Positions 63,001 through 64,000 of a stretch of DNA of 64,000 bases are shown here, one piece after another. The position numbers were made by a program, and so were the translations under genes. The notes beneath the pieces are model-generated. The model saw only the letters and a program-made list of their open reading frames with translations, made no database searches and was not told the DNA's origin. The DNA is from Tigriopus japonicus (taxonomy: Eukaryota; Arthropoda; Copepoda; Harpacticoida; Harpacticidae). Each line of letters begins with the position of its first letter. Position 1 is the first letter of the stretch. Location of the stretch: NCBI GenBank assembly GCA_010645155.1, contig CM021319.1, positions 6,655,106-6,719,105 on the forward strand, read 5' to 3'.

Positions 63001-63169
63001 AAGGTGGAAAAGTCAACCAAACCTTTGTCAGTGAAGCTGAATATTGATCAAACCTTGCCGGCGAATTTTGTTGTTAATACAAGAAAGGGGAAAAGCATCT
63101 CATCAAGACGCAATCAAATCGCAAAAACTAATATTTGCAGAGAAAATTCAATCTTGATTGCCTGACGAG
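57079..63169. other. No supported gene between the second MITE and the DNAI4-like gene
   Basis: Mostly short frames. The longest is 62121-62627 on the plus strand (168 codons from an ATG, Ser-rich), with the minus strand open across 62219-62548 as well. No family is recognised and no splice context is clear. An upstream 5' UTR exon of the dynein gene could lie here. Confidence 0.35.
59871..59888. repeat. (TC)9 microsatellite
   Basis: Nine TC units in a row. Confidence 0.9.
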
Positions 63170-63316
63170 ATGACGGAAGACTTTGGGCACGGATTCACTT
63201 ATAAGATTATCGAAGGCGAGGGAGATGAAGAACCAGTCGTGGAATTTTTCGATCCGGAAGGAAACAATGTGACTCCACTTCCACTCTACTTGCCAAGCGA
63301 GGACCCGAAATTAAAG
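63170..63316 (+). CDS. DNAI4: DNAI4-like exon 1
   Basis: 49 codons from ATG to the donor TTAAAG|GTAGAA, phase 0. It encodes MTEDFGHGFTYKII, an acidic stretch, then the conserved GNNVTPLPLY segment. Confidence 0.75.
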
Positions 63317-64000
63317 GTAGAAAAATATGTTCTGGCAGCGGTTTACATTTCTTAAAACCTCCAAGATCACGTTTAGGAGGAGGGGGAAAAACGAGTGCGG
63401 AAAGTTCCTCGGCCAAATACCATAATGAGGACTTTCTTGCATGTGACCACAGCCTTGTATAGCATGGCGGGTTTGGGATCCTTGAAGCAATCCCGGTTCT
63501 ATCGGGACGAAATCAACAAGAACCAACTCATGCCTAGTAGAGAGGGTGACGAAATCGGTCCATTGGGAGTGAGTATATTTCAGTTTCAAAGATAAATCGA
63601 TAATTGTAAACGAATTTTTCCGCCTTTATAGGACCCCAATGATGTTTTCCTTGATGACAAAACTGAACAAAATGACGTCATGGAGAAATTAAATGCTCCA
63701 CTAGAGAGGCTGGAAGCCGAGCATTCGAAAGAAATCGACATTTATCTTGTGGAAACGGATACGATTTGGATGTTGAATATCCCTGGCACGTGTGTAGAGG
63801 TGGATCCTGATAACCCCGACAGAGCTGACGATGGCAATGACGGGTCAAACCTAGAAGATCAAGAGGAAAAAGTCGTATTCAAGTATCAATTGGTCGATCG
63901 ATGGAGCCAAACGTTGGATTTCTCTAAGAAACGCAAAGGGACCCAGTGTGACGAGATCGAGGTTGAGCCTCAAGGAACACAAGTCAGCACCAAGGACTTC
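63170..64000 (+). CDS. DNAI4: Axonemal dynein intermediate chain 4 (DNAI4/WDR78-like), N-terminal part, truncated by window end
   Basis: Three coding exons, 63170-63316, 63377-63568 and 63632-64000, all in phase 0 with introns of 60 and 63 bp, give the first 236 residues. Family marks: the opening FFDPEGNNVTPLPLY resembles the 'D-x-G-x-(D/N)-VTP-x-PLY' segment of DNAI4. IYLVETDTIWMLNIPGTCV matches the ET-(E/D)-TIW-L-(D/N)-(I/M)-P segment. Further on, WSQTLDFSKKRKGTQCDEI corresponds to the conserved MQT-x-N-x-x-x-K-x-x-x-x-Q-C-D stretch just before the WD-repeat propeller. The WD repeats lie beyond the window. DNAI4 corresponds to IC138 of the I1/f inner dynein arm, which regulates axonemal bending. 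The ATG at 63170 is chosen because a TGA lies in frame 15 nt upstream. The N-terminus before the first conserved block is shorter than in vertebrates, so an upstream exon cannot be excluded. Confidence 0.82.
63377..63568 (+). CDS. DNAI4: DNAI4-like exon 2
   Basis: 64 codons between acceptor CACGTTTAG and donor TTGGGA|GTGAGT, phase 0 at both ends. It encodes a basic start (EKRVRKVPRPN) and a helical segment ending GDEIGPLG. Confidence 0.75.
63632..64000 (+). CDS. DNAI4: DNAI4-like exon 3 (runs off the window)
   Basis: It follows acceptor GCCTTTATAG in phase 0, and 123 codons are visible. It holds the TDTIWMLNIPG and KGTQCDEIEV segments that identify the family. No donor is reached before the window ends. 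Confidence 0.82.

Overview
The window is eukaryotic nuclear DNA. Protein genes are split by GT-AG introns in consistent phases, there is a pol III tRNA gene with an oligo-T stop, several small non-autonomous DNA transposons, two scaffold gaps (runs of N), and long AT-leaning non-coding stretches. The best-preserved protein resembles arthropod latrophilin (Cirl) most closely from memory, so I infer an arthropod, possibly a crustacean. The species cannot be fixed from this sequence.

Layout. 1-13 kb is mostly non-coding, with four transposon-derived repeats, one candidate first exon with a signal peptide (5057-5196, + strand) and an assembly gap flanked by duplicated sequence. 13.0-27.5 kb, minus strand, holds six coding exons of a latrophilin-like receptor: SUEL/galactose-binding lectin, Ser/Thr/Pro linker, hormone-receptor (HormR) domain, GAIN domain with an intact GPS cleavage motif, one transmembrane helix and a 374-residue tail. 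All exon phases fit, and the exon encoding transmembrane helix 1 splices in phase 0 straight to the tail. I found no exons for helices 2-7. As read, this gene encodes a single-pass latrophilin. Its 5' exons lie beyond 27451 and were not found. A tRNA-Pro(CGG) gene lies antisense in its second visible intron.

27.5-55 kb has no confidently recognisable gene. It contains a candidate short Cys/dibasic exon (minus, 39.1 kb), gene-like remnants on the plus strand at 39-41 kb, a hAT-type element with an 8-bp target duplication at 43.4 kb, a second copy of the repeat at 0.4 kb (inverted, 46.4 kb) and a 768-bp gap. An intronless gene for a 344-residue protein of unknown family lies at 55.3-56.3 kb. 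The window ends with the first three coding exons of an axonemal dynein intermediate chain (DNAI4/WDR78 type), cut off by the window edge.

The genes do not form a functional unit: they are a receptor, a tRNA, an orphan and a ciliary motor subunit. The main point of interest is the one-helix latrophilin architecture.
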